Below, one piece after another: positions 33,772 to 42,536 of a stretch of 64,000 nucleotides of DNA. Source of the DNA: Nostoc linckia NIES-25 (GTDB taxonomy: Bacteria; Cyanobacteriota; Cyanobacteriia; Cyanobacteriales; Nostocaceae); the NCBI RefSeq assembly GCF_002368035.1, contig NZ_AP018222.1:4519534-4583533 (forward strand), given 5' to 3'. The position numbers were made by a program, and so were the translations under genes. Position 1 is the stretch's first letter; each line of letters opens with the position of its first letter. Below the pieces are notes generated by a model. That model worked only from the letters and a program-made list of their open reading frames with translations, was not told the origin of the DNA and ran no database searches.

Positions 33772-36402
33772 ATGAAACAATTTTTTTGGAAAATTTTAAT
33801 TACCAGTAGTGCTTATATCTGTTATCTAGTTACCGGCTTTCCTGTTTTAGCACAAATTTCTTCAGATAATACGCTTGGTGATGGACAAACTGTAGTTTCA
33901 CCAGGGACGACGCCAGGGCTGGATTTTGTAGTTACAGGCGGAACACAAGTCGGTAACAATCTCTTTCATAGCTTTGGAGAATTTTCTGTTCCCACTGGTG
34001 GCGAGGCTTTTTTCAACAACACCGCACCTTTTAGTAACATTACTAACATCATTAGCAGAATTACAGGTGGTTCGGTTTCCAATATTGATGGCTTAATTAG
34101 AGAAAACTACGGTGCGAATTTCATTCTCATAAATCCGAATGGTATTAACTTCGGTACCAACGCTCAACTTAATATTGGCGGCTCGTTTTTGGCGACTACA
34201 GCAGATAGCCTGAAATTTGCTGATGGTGCAGAATTTAGTGCTACCGATTCTACTTCCCCCCGCCTAACTATTAGTGTGCCAGTAGGCTTGCAATTTGGGC
34301 AGAATCCGCAAGCGATTCGCGTCCAAGGCCAAGGGCATAACATCAGTCTAGAAAGCCCGCTCTTCTCGCCCTTCACTAGGGGAGAAACCGCCGGACTAAA
34401 GGTGCAGCCAGGTAATACCCTAGCTTTGGTGGGAGGAGGAATTATTTCAGAGGGAGGAACGCTGACAGCCGAGGGCGGCCGCATTGAGTTAGGTAGCGTG
34501 GCTGGAGGTTTAGTAAGTCTCAATCCCAGCCCTCAAGGTTGGAATTTAAGCTATCAAGGGGCGACAAACTTTCAAGATATTGCTTTATCTCAAAAAGCAT
34601 TAGCAGACACCAGCGGCCTTGGTAGTGGCTCGATTCAGTTGCAAGGGCGAAACATTTCCATCCGCGATGGCTCAATGGTTTTGATTCAAACCCAAGGAAC
34701 GGAATCAGCAGGAGGAATTAACGCCAATGCTTCTGAATCCTTATCCTTAGTAGGTACTACAGCAGATGGGCGGATTTCCAGCACCTTATTTACAGAAACT
34801 ATCGGCGGTGGCAAAAGTGGAGATATTAGCGTTAATACCCCCCGCTTAGTCCTTCAAGATGGAGCAGCCATAGCTGCGGCTACTTACAGCCCTGCTACTG
34901 GTGGGAATGTTGATATTAAAGCCGATGAATCCTTGCTAGTGTCAGGATTCTCACCATTTAATCCCACTCGTTTCAGTAATATTACGGCAGGGAGTTTTGG
35001 GCCTGGGAATGCGGGAACTCTGACGATCGCAACCCAGCAATTAACTGCGCTTTTAGGAGGGAATATTGCCTCTGTAACTGCTGGTACTGGCTCTGGTGGA
35101 AACGTAACTGTAAATGCCTCGAAGTCAGTGGAATTGCTCGGCGTTACACCATTTGTTTTCACTCCTAGCCAAATAACTGCTGGTACTGGCGGCTCCGGAA
35201 AAGCTGGTAGTGTGGTAATTAATACTCAACGCTTGGCAATCAAAGACGGTGGTAGAGTTGATGCTTCCACCTTAGCCAGCGGCCCTGCTGGTAGCGTTAC
35301 TATTAACGCTCAAGAGAGTGTAGAGGTAAGTGGCAAAGTTCCAGGCTCGGTAAATCCGAGTTTGATTATCTCCTCAGCTAATATAGTCGATCCGCTCTTG
35401 CAACAACTATTAAGAGTACCTCCTATACCCAGTGGATCTTCTGGAGATGTGACAATTAATACTGGGCAATTAGCTGTCAAAGATGGCGCACAAGTGACAG
35501 CGAGGAATGATGGCACCGGGGATGCAGGGACATTGCGGGTAAATGCTGGCTCTATTTTGGTAGAAAGTCAAGGTGGAATCACGGCAGCTACCAAAGGAGG
35601 CCAAGGTGGCAACATTGATTTACAAGTCCAAAATTCCTTACAGGTGCTTGGTAATAGTCAGATATCTAGCGACAATTTTGGGATGGGAGCAGGTGGAAGA
35701 TTGAGAATTGAAGCTAGTCAGTTGACACTCGATCGCTCCTTGTTATCTGCTGCCACCACATCAGGCGAAGGTGGTAACATATCTCTGCAAACGAATGCTT
35801 TATTGATGCGTCGTAACAGTCAGATATCTGCTACCGCCGGAGGAAGTGGTGACGGAGGCAATATTAGTATTGCTGGCTTTAATCCGGCTAACTTTGTGAC
35901 GCTGTTAGAAGGCAGTAAGATTACCGCCGATGCCTTTGAAGGGATGGGAGGAAATATCAGTATCGATACCAGAGGATTCTTTGTGTGTCCGACTTGTGAA
36001 ATTACTGCTAGTTCCGAACTGGGAGTTGCCGGACAAATCAGTGTTATTACACCAGAAGCTGAAAGTAATTTTGAAATTATCGATGTACCGCAAGAAGTAG
36101 CGAAACCAGAAGAAGTGGTAGCTCAGGCTTGCCGAGGGACAACAAATCAAAACAGAAGCGAATTTACCATCACCGGGCGTGGAGGATTGCCACCTCGACC
36201 GAGCGAACAGCTAAGTAGTGGAGCTTTAATTAGTTTTGAGCCAGCTCATGCCAGTGCCGCTACTAAGGTGAATAATACTTCCCAACTGCCACCTCCAGCC
36301 AGAGGTTGGTATGTTAACGCCCAAGGTGTCCTAGTTCTCGCCAGCCAAGTGCCTAATCCTACTCCCTATGCTTTTGGGTTAACTTCATCTAATTGTCAAT
36401 GA
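33772..36402 (+). CDS. Two-partner secretion exoprotein (filamentous haemagglutinin type)
   Basis: This is an 876-residue TpsA-type exoprotein. A signal peptide (about residues 1-27, ending FPVLAQ) precedes the TPS secretion domain, which contains NLFHSFGEFSVPTGGEAFF, NIISRITGGSVSNIDGLI and FILINPNGINFGTNAQLNIG, including the NPNGI motif. The rest is a right-handed beta-helix of GGNVTVNA/GSVTINAQ-like repeats (about residues 200-770). The C-terminus has two short Cys motifs (CPTCE, ACRGTTNQ) and a Pro-rich tail. It should be secreted across the outer membrane by the TpsB encoded next. A typical small cyanobacterial haemagglutinin-like adhesin; ligand unknown. Confidence 0.95.
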   Translation: MKQFFWKILITSSAYICYLVTGFPVLAQISSDNTLGDGQTVVSPGTTPGLDFVVTGGTQVGNNLFHSFGEFSVPTGGEAFFNNTAPFSNITNIISRITGGSVSNIDGLIRENYGANFILINPNGINFGTNAQLNIGGSFLATTADSLKFADGAEFSATDSTSPRLTISVPVGLQFGQNPQAIRVQGQGHNISLESPLFSPFTRGETAGLKVQPGNTLALVGGGIISEGGTLTAEGGRIELGSVAGGLVSLNPSPQGWNLSYQGATNFQDIALSQKALADTSGLGSGSIQLQGRNISIRDGSMVLIQTQGTESAGGINANASESLSLVGTTADGRISSTLFTETIGGGKSGDISVNTPRLVLQDGAAIAAATYSPATGGNVDIKADESLLVSGFSPFNPTRFSNITAGSFGPGNAGTLTIATQQLTALLGGNIASVTAGTGSGGNVTVNASKSVELLGVTPFVFTPSQITAGTGGSGKAGSVVINTQRLAIKDGGRVDASTLASGPAGSVTINAQESVEVSGKVPGSVNPSLIISSANIVDPLLQQLLRVPPIPSGSSGDVTINTGQLAVKDGAQVTARNDGTGDAGTLRVNAGSILVESQGGITAATKGGQGGNIDLQVQNSLQVLGNSQISSDNFGMGAGGRLRIEASQLTLDRSLLSAATTSGEGGNISLQTNALLMRRNSQISATAGGSGDGGNISIAGFNPANFVTLLEGSKITADAFEGMGGNISIDTRGFFVCPTCEITASSELGVAGQISVITPEAESNFEIIDVPQEVAKPEEVVAQACRGTTNQNRSEFTITGRGGLPPRPSEQLSSGALISFEPAHASAATKVNNTSQLPPPARGWYVNAQGVLVLASQVPNPTPYAFGLTSSNCQ

Positions 36403-36545
36403 GCTGGGGACTGGTGACTAGGGGAAAAGGGCAAAGGGCAAGGGGCAAAGGTAAGATCCCCCCTTTTCCCTTTAACATGAGTCCCTTTTCCCTACCCGAA
36501 GGGTTTTGACTAATGACCAATGACTAATGACTAATGACTTATCCA
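36403..36545. repeat. STRR tracts between tpsA and tpsB
   Basis: GGGACTGGTGACTAGGGG and GGGCAAAGGGCAAGGGG units are followed by TTTTCCC repeats and then ATGACCAATGACTAATGAC heptamers that run into the upstream in-frame ATG of the tpsB gene. Confidence 0.82.
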
Positions 36546-36547
36546 AA

Positions 36548-38278
36548 ATGGTATTAAGTGTTTGGCTGCGGAGATTTTTTTTATCTCCTTGTGTTGCCTT
36601 TATACTGCTGGTGTATCATACAAATTCTGCTTGCGCCCAGCCGATTAATCCTGTAACGCCGAAGCCGCCGGAACAACCACCAACTAATCCCCTACCACCA
36701 ACAAACGTACCCATCCAAATACCCCCGACAGTACCGCCAACGCCGGAAGAAGCCGTAGATATTCCGGGCAGTATTATTGTGCAAAAGTTCGAGTTTGTTG
36801 GTAATACGGCCTTCAGCCAAGAAGAATTAAACTCTGCGATCGCTAATTTTACACGCCAACCAATTACCTTTGCCGAACTCCTCAAAGCTGCCAATCAAAT
36901 TACCGAACTGTATGTACAAAAGGGTTACATTACCTCTGGTGCTTACATTCCCAGTCAAGAATTTCGTTCGGGTATCATCAAAATTCAGGTAGTAGAAGGC
37001 AGTTTAGAAGATATTCAAGTCAATGTGATTAAAGGACGCTTGAACTCAAATTATGTCCGCAGTCGCATTGCGATCGCTACTACCAAACCGCTGAATATTA
37101 ACCGCCTGAAAGAAGCTTTACAACTGCTGCAACTCAATCCCCTAATTGAAAGCTTAGATGCCGAACTCACCGCTGGTACTAGACCGGGTGTAAATTCCCT
37201 AGCCGTAATAGTCAAGGGAGCGAGAACTTTTAATACGCAACTCAGTATTAATAATAACCGCAACCCCAGCATTGGAACTTTCGAGCGCGGCATCGCCTTA
37301 TCGGAAGGCAGTCTCCTGGGAATTGGCGATCGCTTGAGTTTTGCCTACAAAAATACCGATGGTAGCAATAGTTATGAAGGTGGTTATACCTTGCCAGTGA
37401 ATCCCCGGAATGGCACCGTTGGCTTCAACTATCGGATTACCGACAACCAAATTATTGAACCCGATTTTAAGAATTTGGATATCGAAGTAAATTCCCGTGA
37501 GTTTGAATTATCTTTTCGCCAACCAGTTCTCCAAAGAGCCACCCCAGAAGTTAACCAAGAACTCACCCTGAGTTTAACCGCAGCTAGGCGAGAAAGTAAT
37601 TCTTCGATTCTAGGAGTGGATTTTCCCTTATTTGCTGGCGCCGATCCTCAAGGAGAAACGCGGATATCTGAATTGAGTTTCGCCCAAGAATGGCTACACC
37701 GGAGTCGTAAAGAAGTCTTAGCCGCTCGTTCCGAGTTTAATTTGGGGATTGGAGCTTTTGACGCCACGATTAATGACAGCGAACCAGATAGCCGATATTT
37801 CCTTTGGCGGGGACAAATGATTTATTTGCGTCTCCTCGGTCAACCAAAAGCACAAACAGCAGCTCCAACTTTGTTGTTGCGTTCTAATATCCAATTGACT
37901 ACCAGCTCTCTACTTTCTCTTGAGCAGTTTAGTTTGGGAGGTCAAGGAACAGTACGAGGTTATCGCCAAGATGTTTTACTCAATGATAATGGCATTTTTG
38001 CTTCCGCTGAATTGCGATTACCCATCGCTCGTTTCCCAGAACTGCGAGGTACTTTACAGGTTGCACCATTTATCGATTTTGGTACTGTCTGGAACACAGG
38101 CAGAGAAAATCCCGACCCTAACACCCTACTAGGCACGGGATTAGGACTACTTTGGCAAATGGGGGATAGATTCACAGCCCGCTTAGATTGGGGTATTCCT
38201 TTAATAGATATTGATAATAGCAAGCGCACATGGCAAGAAAATGGTGTGTATTTTCAAATGGAGTATAGAGCGTTTTAA
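36548..38278 (+). CDS. TpsB outer-membrane transporter (ShlB/FhaC family)
   Basis: This protein of about 576 residues secretes the TpsA partner. A signal peptide (RRFFLSPCVAFILLVYHT, cleavage near CAQ) is followed by a Pro-rich linker, then a POTRA domain (about 70-150; FVGNTAFSQEELNSAIANF, LYVQKGYITSGAYIP), and the beta-barrel, with the hallmark GGQGTVRGYRQDVL (VRGYR loop) and a C-terminal strand ending in Phe (YRAF). These are diagnostic of TpsB/Omp85 transporters. The start was set at ATG 36548; ATG 36527 lies in a TGACTAA repeat. It follows tpsA on the same strand with only the repeat tract between them. Confidence 0.95.
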   Translation: MVLSVWLRRFFLSPCVAFILLVYHTNSACAQPINPVTPKPPEQPPTNPLPPTNVPIQIPPTVPPTPEEAVDIPGSIIVQKFEFVGNTAFSQEELNSAIANFTRQPITFAELLKAANQITELYVQKGYITSGAYIPSQEFRSGIIKIQVVEGSLEDIQVNVIKGRLNSNYVRSRIAIATTKPLNINRLKEALQLLQLNPLIESLDAELTAGTRPGVNSLAVIVKGARTFNTQLSINNNRNPSIGTFERGIALSEGSLLGIGDRLSFAYKNTDGSNSYEGGYTLPVNPRNGTVGFNYRITDNQIIEPDFKNLDIEVNSREFELSFRQPVLQRATPEVNQELTLSLTAARRESNSSILGVDFPLFAGADPQGETRISELSFAQEWLHRSRKEVLAARSEFNLGIGAFDATINDSEPDSRYFLWRGQMIYLRLLGQPKAQTAAPTLLLRSNIQLTTSSLLSLEQFSLGGQGTVRGYRQDVLLNDNGIFASAELRLPIARFPELRGTLQVAPFIDFGTVWNTGRENPDPNTLLGTGLGLLWQMGDRFTARLDWGIPLIDIDNSKRTWQENGVYFQMEYRAF

Positions 38279-38352
38279 GTCAATACGGTTCAGTTAAGGG
38301 TAAAACTCTTTGTAAAGGTCAATTTTTTTAACGAACCGCAGAGGCGCAGAGA

Positions 38353-38388
38353 GAAGTCGGAGCGGCGGCTTCCGCCGATCTGAACTTC
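38353..38388. repeat. Dispersed hairpin element, copy 2
   Basis: The arms GAAGTCGGAGCGGCGGC and GCCGATCTGAACTTC flank a short TTCC loop. It is flanked by GCAGAGGCGCAGAG and GGACGCAGAGAGAAGG. The same family is found at 17921-17958 and 49897-49936. Confidence 0.72.
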
Positions 38389-38569
38389 GGTGGACGCAGA
38401 GAGAAGGAGGAAATGCTTAACTGAATGTATTGCGTTTTAAGTAGGAGACAGGGGGCAAAGGGCAGGGGGCAGGGCAATTTTATTGAGTGAAAAACTGTTG
38501 CGTTGAGTTCATAAATTTTCCACTGTTTGTATTTAAAAGTCTTTAATTACAACTAAGCAACTGATAAAA

Positions 38570-41269
38570 ATGATTTATAAAAATTACCGTCGTCTATTAA
38601 TATTTGTCCTTTCAGGATTATTGGGGCTGTTATCTAGTTTGACTATGCCGGCTTGGTCAAATTTTTCCAGTTTACATACTAATGCTGCTAGTCCTTTAGA
38701 ATTAGCAAGGGAAGGCGAACAACGGTACAATGGCGGAGAATTAGAAGCAGCAGCAAGGTTATGGGAAGCGGCGGCTGAGGCTTATGAAAAAATTGGCGAT
38801 CGCGATGGAATGACTAAGAGTCTGATTAACAAATCTCAAGCTTTGCAAGATCTAGGATTGTATCCCAAAGCTTGCAATAGTTTACTCCAAGCTTTTGCAA
38901 TTCAAAACCCCAACTGTAGCCAAACCCAAATCGAGCAACTTCAAAAAAACCTAGCTCAAAAGGGTGATTCTCTGACTTTCACTCAAGCGATTGGTTTGCA
39001 CAGCCTCGGTGATGTCCTACGCAGACAAGGGTTATTACAAAAATCGCAAGAAATCTTGCAATTAAGTCTTTCTTCGATTGGCGAATCGGCTGAAAAAAGT
39101 GCAGTGCTAGTGAGTTTAGGCAACACCGAACGGATCTTAGGCAACCAAATCCGCGATCGCTGGGACTATGATACGATTACGGAAATTATCGATCGCAAAT
39201 CTGTCGTCGATGCTATCAGGCCTTACAATCAAGCTGTTAATTACTATATCGAAGCAACAAAGGTAGCATCAGCGCCATCAATACCTAAAATTCAGGCACA
39301 ACTCAATCAATTCCAGCTATTACTGGAGATGAAAAGATGGTGGAGCGAACAAACGCAACGCCGGATTGCTTCTTGGGCGAGATTTTCTGAATCTAAATTA
39401 ATTCAACGGGCGAAAGATTTCCTCTCTGGGTTGGAGTTGCAGTTGAGCCAAGATGCTCAAGCATTGCAAAATCAAATTTTACCTAACTTAGCTACTCTTG
39501 CTCCCAGTCGTGCTGCTATTTATGCCCAGATTAACTTTGCTGATTCTTTGATGCAAAGCGGACAAATAAATCAGGTTGAACCTTTATTAGAGAATGCACT
39601 GCAACAGTCACGGACTCTACAGAGTAGACGAACCGAAACCTATGTTCTAGGGTATTTGGGCAAACTTTACGACAAACAAGGGCAGTTAAATCGGGCAACC
39701 AAACTGACGCAACAAGCACTGATGTTAGCCCAAGAACAAGATATCAGTGGTGATGCTAGGGAAATTACTTATCTTTGGCAATCTCAATTAGGAAGTTTAC
39801 TACGAAAACAGGAAGATTCAAAAGGAGCGATCGCAGCTTACACCGCCGCATTTAATATTCTGCAATCCTTACGCAGCGATTTAAATGCTAACAATCAAGA
39901 TGTCCAATTTGACTTTCTCCAAGAAGTCAAACCAGTCTATCTAGAATTAGCAGATTTGCTGTTGAAATCAAATTTGACTGACAAGGAATTAAATTCGTTA
40001 ATAGTTTCTAGTTCTACTATTAATCAGGAAAAGTCAGAAACCAAAAATTCTCAAAAACGTCTAGAATTAGCCCGCCAAGTGATAGAATCTTTGCAATTAG
40101 CAGAACTAGATAACTTTTTTCAAGACCCCTGTTCTGAAACAGCAAATGTGGCGTTGCGAATTGATAATATTGATGCCAATGCAGCTGTAATATATCCGAT
40201 TGTTTTGCCAGAACGCTTAGAAGTTATCCTTTCCGTGCCGGGAAAACCTTTGCAGCAAGTAGTAGTTCCTATTAGCGAAGAAAAAGTTAATGAAACTTTA
40301 GATCGGCTTTACGATAATTTAGACAACCTTAGTATCAATAACTCTGCACGAAATATTCTCTCTACTTCTAACCCCAATCCCCAAGAATTAAAGGAAAATC
40401 TGCAAACACTTTTACCAATTTTTGGCGAAGTTTATAATTGGCTAATTAAACCTTTTGAGACAGAGCTAGATCCCAAGCAAATCAAAAATTTAGTATTTGT
40501 ATTAAATGGAAGATTGCAGAGAGTTCCAATAGCTGCACTCTACGATGGACAAAACTACCTAATCGAAAAATATGGCATTGCCCTGGTTCCTAGCCTACAA
40601 CTGCTAGCCCCTCAACAATTAGAAAAAAAACAACTTAAGGTTTTAGCTGCTGGAGTTAGCGAACAAATTAAGGTACAAGGAGAATTTTTTGCCGCACTGG
40701 TTAATGTTCCCAAGGAATTAGACCAAATTAAACAAACTTTTCCTGCTTCCGAAAAACTGCTCAATCAAGAGTTTACTGTCAAAACTATTCAAAAACAGTT
40801 GAAATCAAATTTTCCTGTTATTCACTTAGCTACTCATGGGCTATTTAGTTCTAATCCCCAAAAGAATTTTATTATTACAGGAGACGGTCAAAGTATTAGT
40901 ATTAATGAGTTGAGTGCTTTGCTAAAAGAACCAGGTACAACCATAGAATTATTGGTGCTGAGTGCTTGTGAAACTGCTACTGGCGATGAACGAGCTGTGT
41001 TAGGTTTGGCAGGGATGGCAGTTCGTTCGGGGGCACGCAGTACGCTTGCTACTCTCTGGCCTGTAGGGGATGCTTCTACCACCCAATTTATGGGTCAATT
41101 TTACCAAGACTTGAAAAAGCCAGGGGCAAAACAAGCAGATGCTCTGAGGAAAGCTCAACTATCGCTGTTAGAATCTTTGAAACTAAATCCACCTTTTGAA
41201 GAGTTGCAGAATTTACCACCTCATCCTTATTATTGGGCACCTTATGTTTTAGTTGGAAATTGGCAATAG
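38570..41269 (+). CDS. TPR-CHAT putative caspase-like protease
   Basis: This 899-residue protein has a hydrophobic N-terminal segment (LLIFVLSGLLGLLSSLTMPA, likely signal peptide), a TPR-like helical repeat region (about 40-460) and a C-terminal CHAT domain: LVFVLNGRLQRVPIAALYDG, then catalytic His in VIHLATHGLF (about residue 755) and catalytic Cys in LLVLSACETATGDERAVLG (about residue 799), followed by GARSTLATLWPVGD. Both catalytic residues are present, so a clan CD cysteine protease is expected. It is downstream of tpsA-tpsB on the same strand, 291 bp after tpsB. It may process the exoprotein or another surface target; this is inference. Confidence 0.94.
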   Translation: MIYKNYRRLLIFVLSGLLGLLSSLTMPAWSNFSSLHTNAASPLELAREGEQRYNGGELEAAARLWEAAAEAYEKIGDRDGMTKSLINKSQALQDLGLYPKACNSLLQAFAIQNPNCSQTQIEQLQKNLAQKGDSLTFTQAIGLHSLGDVLRRQGLLQKSQEILQLSLSSIGESAEKSAVLVSLGNTERILGNQIRDRWDYDTITEIIDRKSVVDAIRPYNQAVNYYIEATKVASAPSIPKIQAQLNQFQLLLEMKRWWSEQTQRRIASWARFSESKLIQRAKDFLSGLELQLSQDAQALQNQILPNLATLAPSRAAIYAQINFADSLMQSGQINQVEPLLENALQQSRTLQSRRTETYVLGYLGKLYDKQGQLNRATKLTQQALMLAQEQDISGDAREITYLWQSQLGSLLRKQEDSKGAIAAYTAAFNILQSLRSDLNANNQDVQFDFLQEVKPVYLELADLLLKSNLTDKELNSLIVSSSTINQEKSETKNSQKRLELARQVIESLQLAELDNFFQDPCSETANVALRIDNIDANAAVIYPIVLPERLEVILSVPGKPLQQVVVPISEEKVNETLDRLYDNLDNLSINNSARNILSTSNPNPQELKENLQTLLPIFGEVYNWLIKPFETELDPKQIKNLVFVLNGRLQRVPIAALYDGQNYLIEKYGIALVPSLQLLAPQQLEKKQLKVLAAGVSEQIKVQGEFFAALVNVPKELDQIKQTFPASEKLLNQEFTVKTIQKQLKSNFPVIHLATHGLFSSNPQKNFIITGDGQSISINELSALLKEPGTTIELLVLSACETATGDERAVLGLAGMAVRSGARSTLATLWPVGDASTTQFMGQFYQDLKKPGAKQADALRKAQLSLLESLKLNPPFEELQNLPPHPYYWAPYVLVGNWQ

Positions 41270-41313
41270 TAAGCTCTTACGCATTTAATTTGTATATTTA
41301 ATCGTGAAGGTTG

Positions 41314-41376
41314 TCATTGGTCATTTGTCATTAGTCATTTGTATTTCAAAGGACAGATGACAAATGACAAGCCTCA
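41314..41376. repeat. STRR tract (TCATTGG / TCATTTG), inverted pair
   Basis: TTGTCATTGGTCATTTGTCA and ACAGATGACAAATGACAA form an inverted pair of heptamers between the CHAT gene (plus) and the permease (minus), possibly a bidirectional terminator. Confidence 0.7.
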
Positions 41377-41407
41377 TAAAAAAGAGTCAGAATTCAGAAT
41401 ATTTTAA

Positions 41408-42433
41408 TTAATACCGAATTCGTGGGTCTACATAAGCATTTAAAATATCAATTAAAATGCTGGCACTAACAACGATCGCTCCAAAAAATACTAATACTCC
41501 TTGGACTGTGGGATAATCGCGATCGCTAATGGCTTGATATAGTCGATTGGCTAATCCAGGCCAAGAAAATGTTACCTCTGTCAAAATCGCTCCACCCAAC
41601 AAAGACGCAAAGGTTAATCCCAAAACTGTAATCACTGGAATTAAGGCATTTTTCAACGCATGGGAGACTAAAATCTTATTTTCCGCAATTCCCCTGGCTC
41701 TAGCTGCTTCTACATAATCTGCTTGTAGGGTTTGCTTTAAATTAACTCGCACAATTCGTTCAAAAATCCCACTCAGTAAAAGCCCCAAGGTCAGACTCGG
41801 TAAGGCAAGATGATGCAAAGATGTAAAAAACTGAGTAAAGTTTCCAGCTAGTAAGCTATCAATTGTATACAATCCTGTGATGGGCGTGGGGGCGGGAAGG
41901 TTGGGAGGAAAACGGTTAGAGTTGGGAAACCAACCGAGTTGTACTGAAAAAATTAATTGAAAAATCATTCCCGCCCAAAACATAGGGAGTGCGTAGGTGA
42001 TGATACCAAACAACCGCCCACCCAAGTCAAAAGATGTTCCAGGGCGGGAAGCCGAAAGAGTACCAACTAAAATCCCTACGATGAGTGCAACAGCCATACT
42101 ACATACAGCTAACTCCACCGTCGCCGGGAAATATTGTGCAATGATATTCCAAACATTTTCTCCCCGACTCAACAAAGAAGTTCCTAAATCAAAGCGCAAC
42201 ACATTTCCTAAGTAATTTAGATACTGTAGCCACAAAGGCAAATCTAAACCGAGTTGTTTTCGCAATTCTTCTTTAGCTGCTTCTGGCGCACGTCCGCCAA
42301 GAATCGCATCTGCGGGATCTCCTGGCGTTGCTCTGAGTAAGAGAAATACAATAGTGATGATAGTTAATAGCTGAAGTGGCGCTAACAGCAACCGGGAAAC
42401 TATGTAATATTGTAAAGCTTTAGAACGAGACAT
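41408..42433 (-). CDS. Oligopeptide-type ABC transporter permease (OppB/DppB-like)
   Basis: This 341-residue integral membrane protein has features of OppB-type permeases: N-terminal VSRLLLAPLQLLTIITIVFL, RATPGDPADAILGGRAPEAA, a cytoplasmic coupling loop YVEAARARGIAENKILVSHA, and C-terminal LGGAILTEVTFSWPGLANRL. It lies downstream of the binding-protein gene on the same strand (103 bp apart, with STRR between), so the two are likely co-transcribed. The likely OppC partner is at 27498-28613. It should import peptides, opines or similar; no ATPase subunit is in the window. Confidence 0.92.
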   Translation of the reverse strand: MSRSKALQYYIVSRLLLAPLQLLTIITIVFLLLRATPGDPADAILGGRAPEAAKEELRKQLGLDLPLWLQYLNYLGNVLRFDLGTSLLSRGENVWNIIAQYFPATVELAVCSMAVALIVGILVGTLSASRPGTSFDLGGRLFGIITYALPMFWAGMIFQLIFSVQLGWFPNSNRFPPNLPAPTPITGLYTIDSLLAGNFTQFFTSLHHLALPSLTLGLLLSGIFERIVRVNLKQTLQADYVEAARARGIAENKILVSHALKNALIPVITVLGLTFASLLGGAILTEVTFSWPGLANRLYQAISDRDYPTVQGVLVFFGAIVVSASILIDILNAYVDPRIRY

Positions 42434-42440
42434 AAATTTA

Positions 42441-42533
42441 GTTATTAGTCATTTGTCATTAGTCATTTGTCATTGGTCATTGGTCATTGGTTATTTCTCC
42501 TTCATTGCCCAATGCCCAATGCCCAATGCCCTA
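42441..42533. repeat. STRR tracts between permease and binding protein
   Basis: TCATTTGTCATTAG and TCATTGGTCATTGG heptamers are followed by four CCCAATG heptamers. Confidence 0.85.
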
Positions 42534-42536
42534 TGT

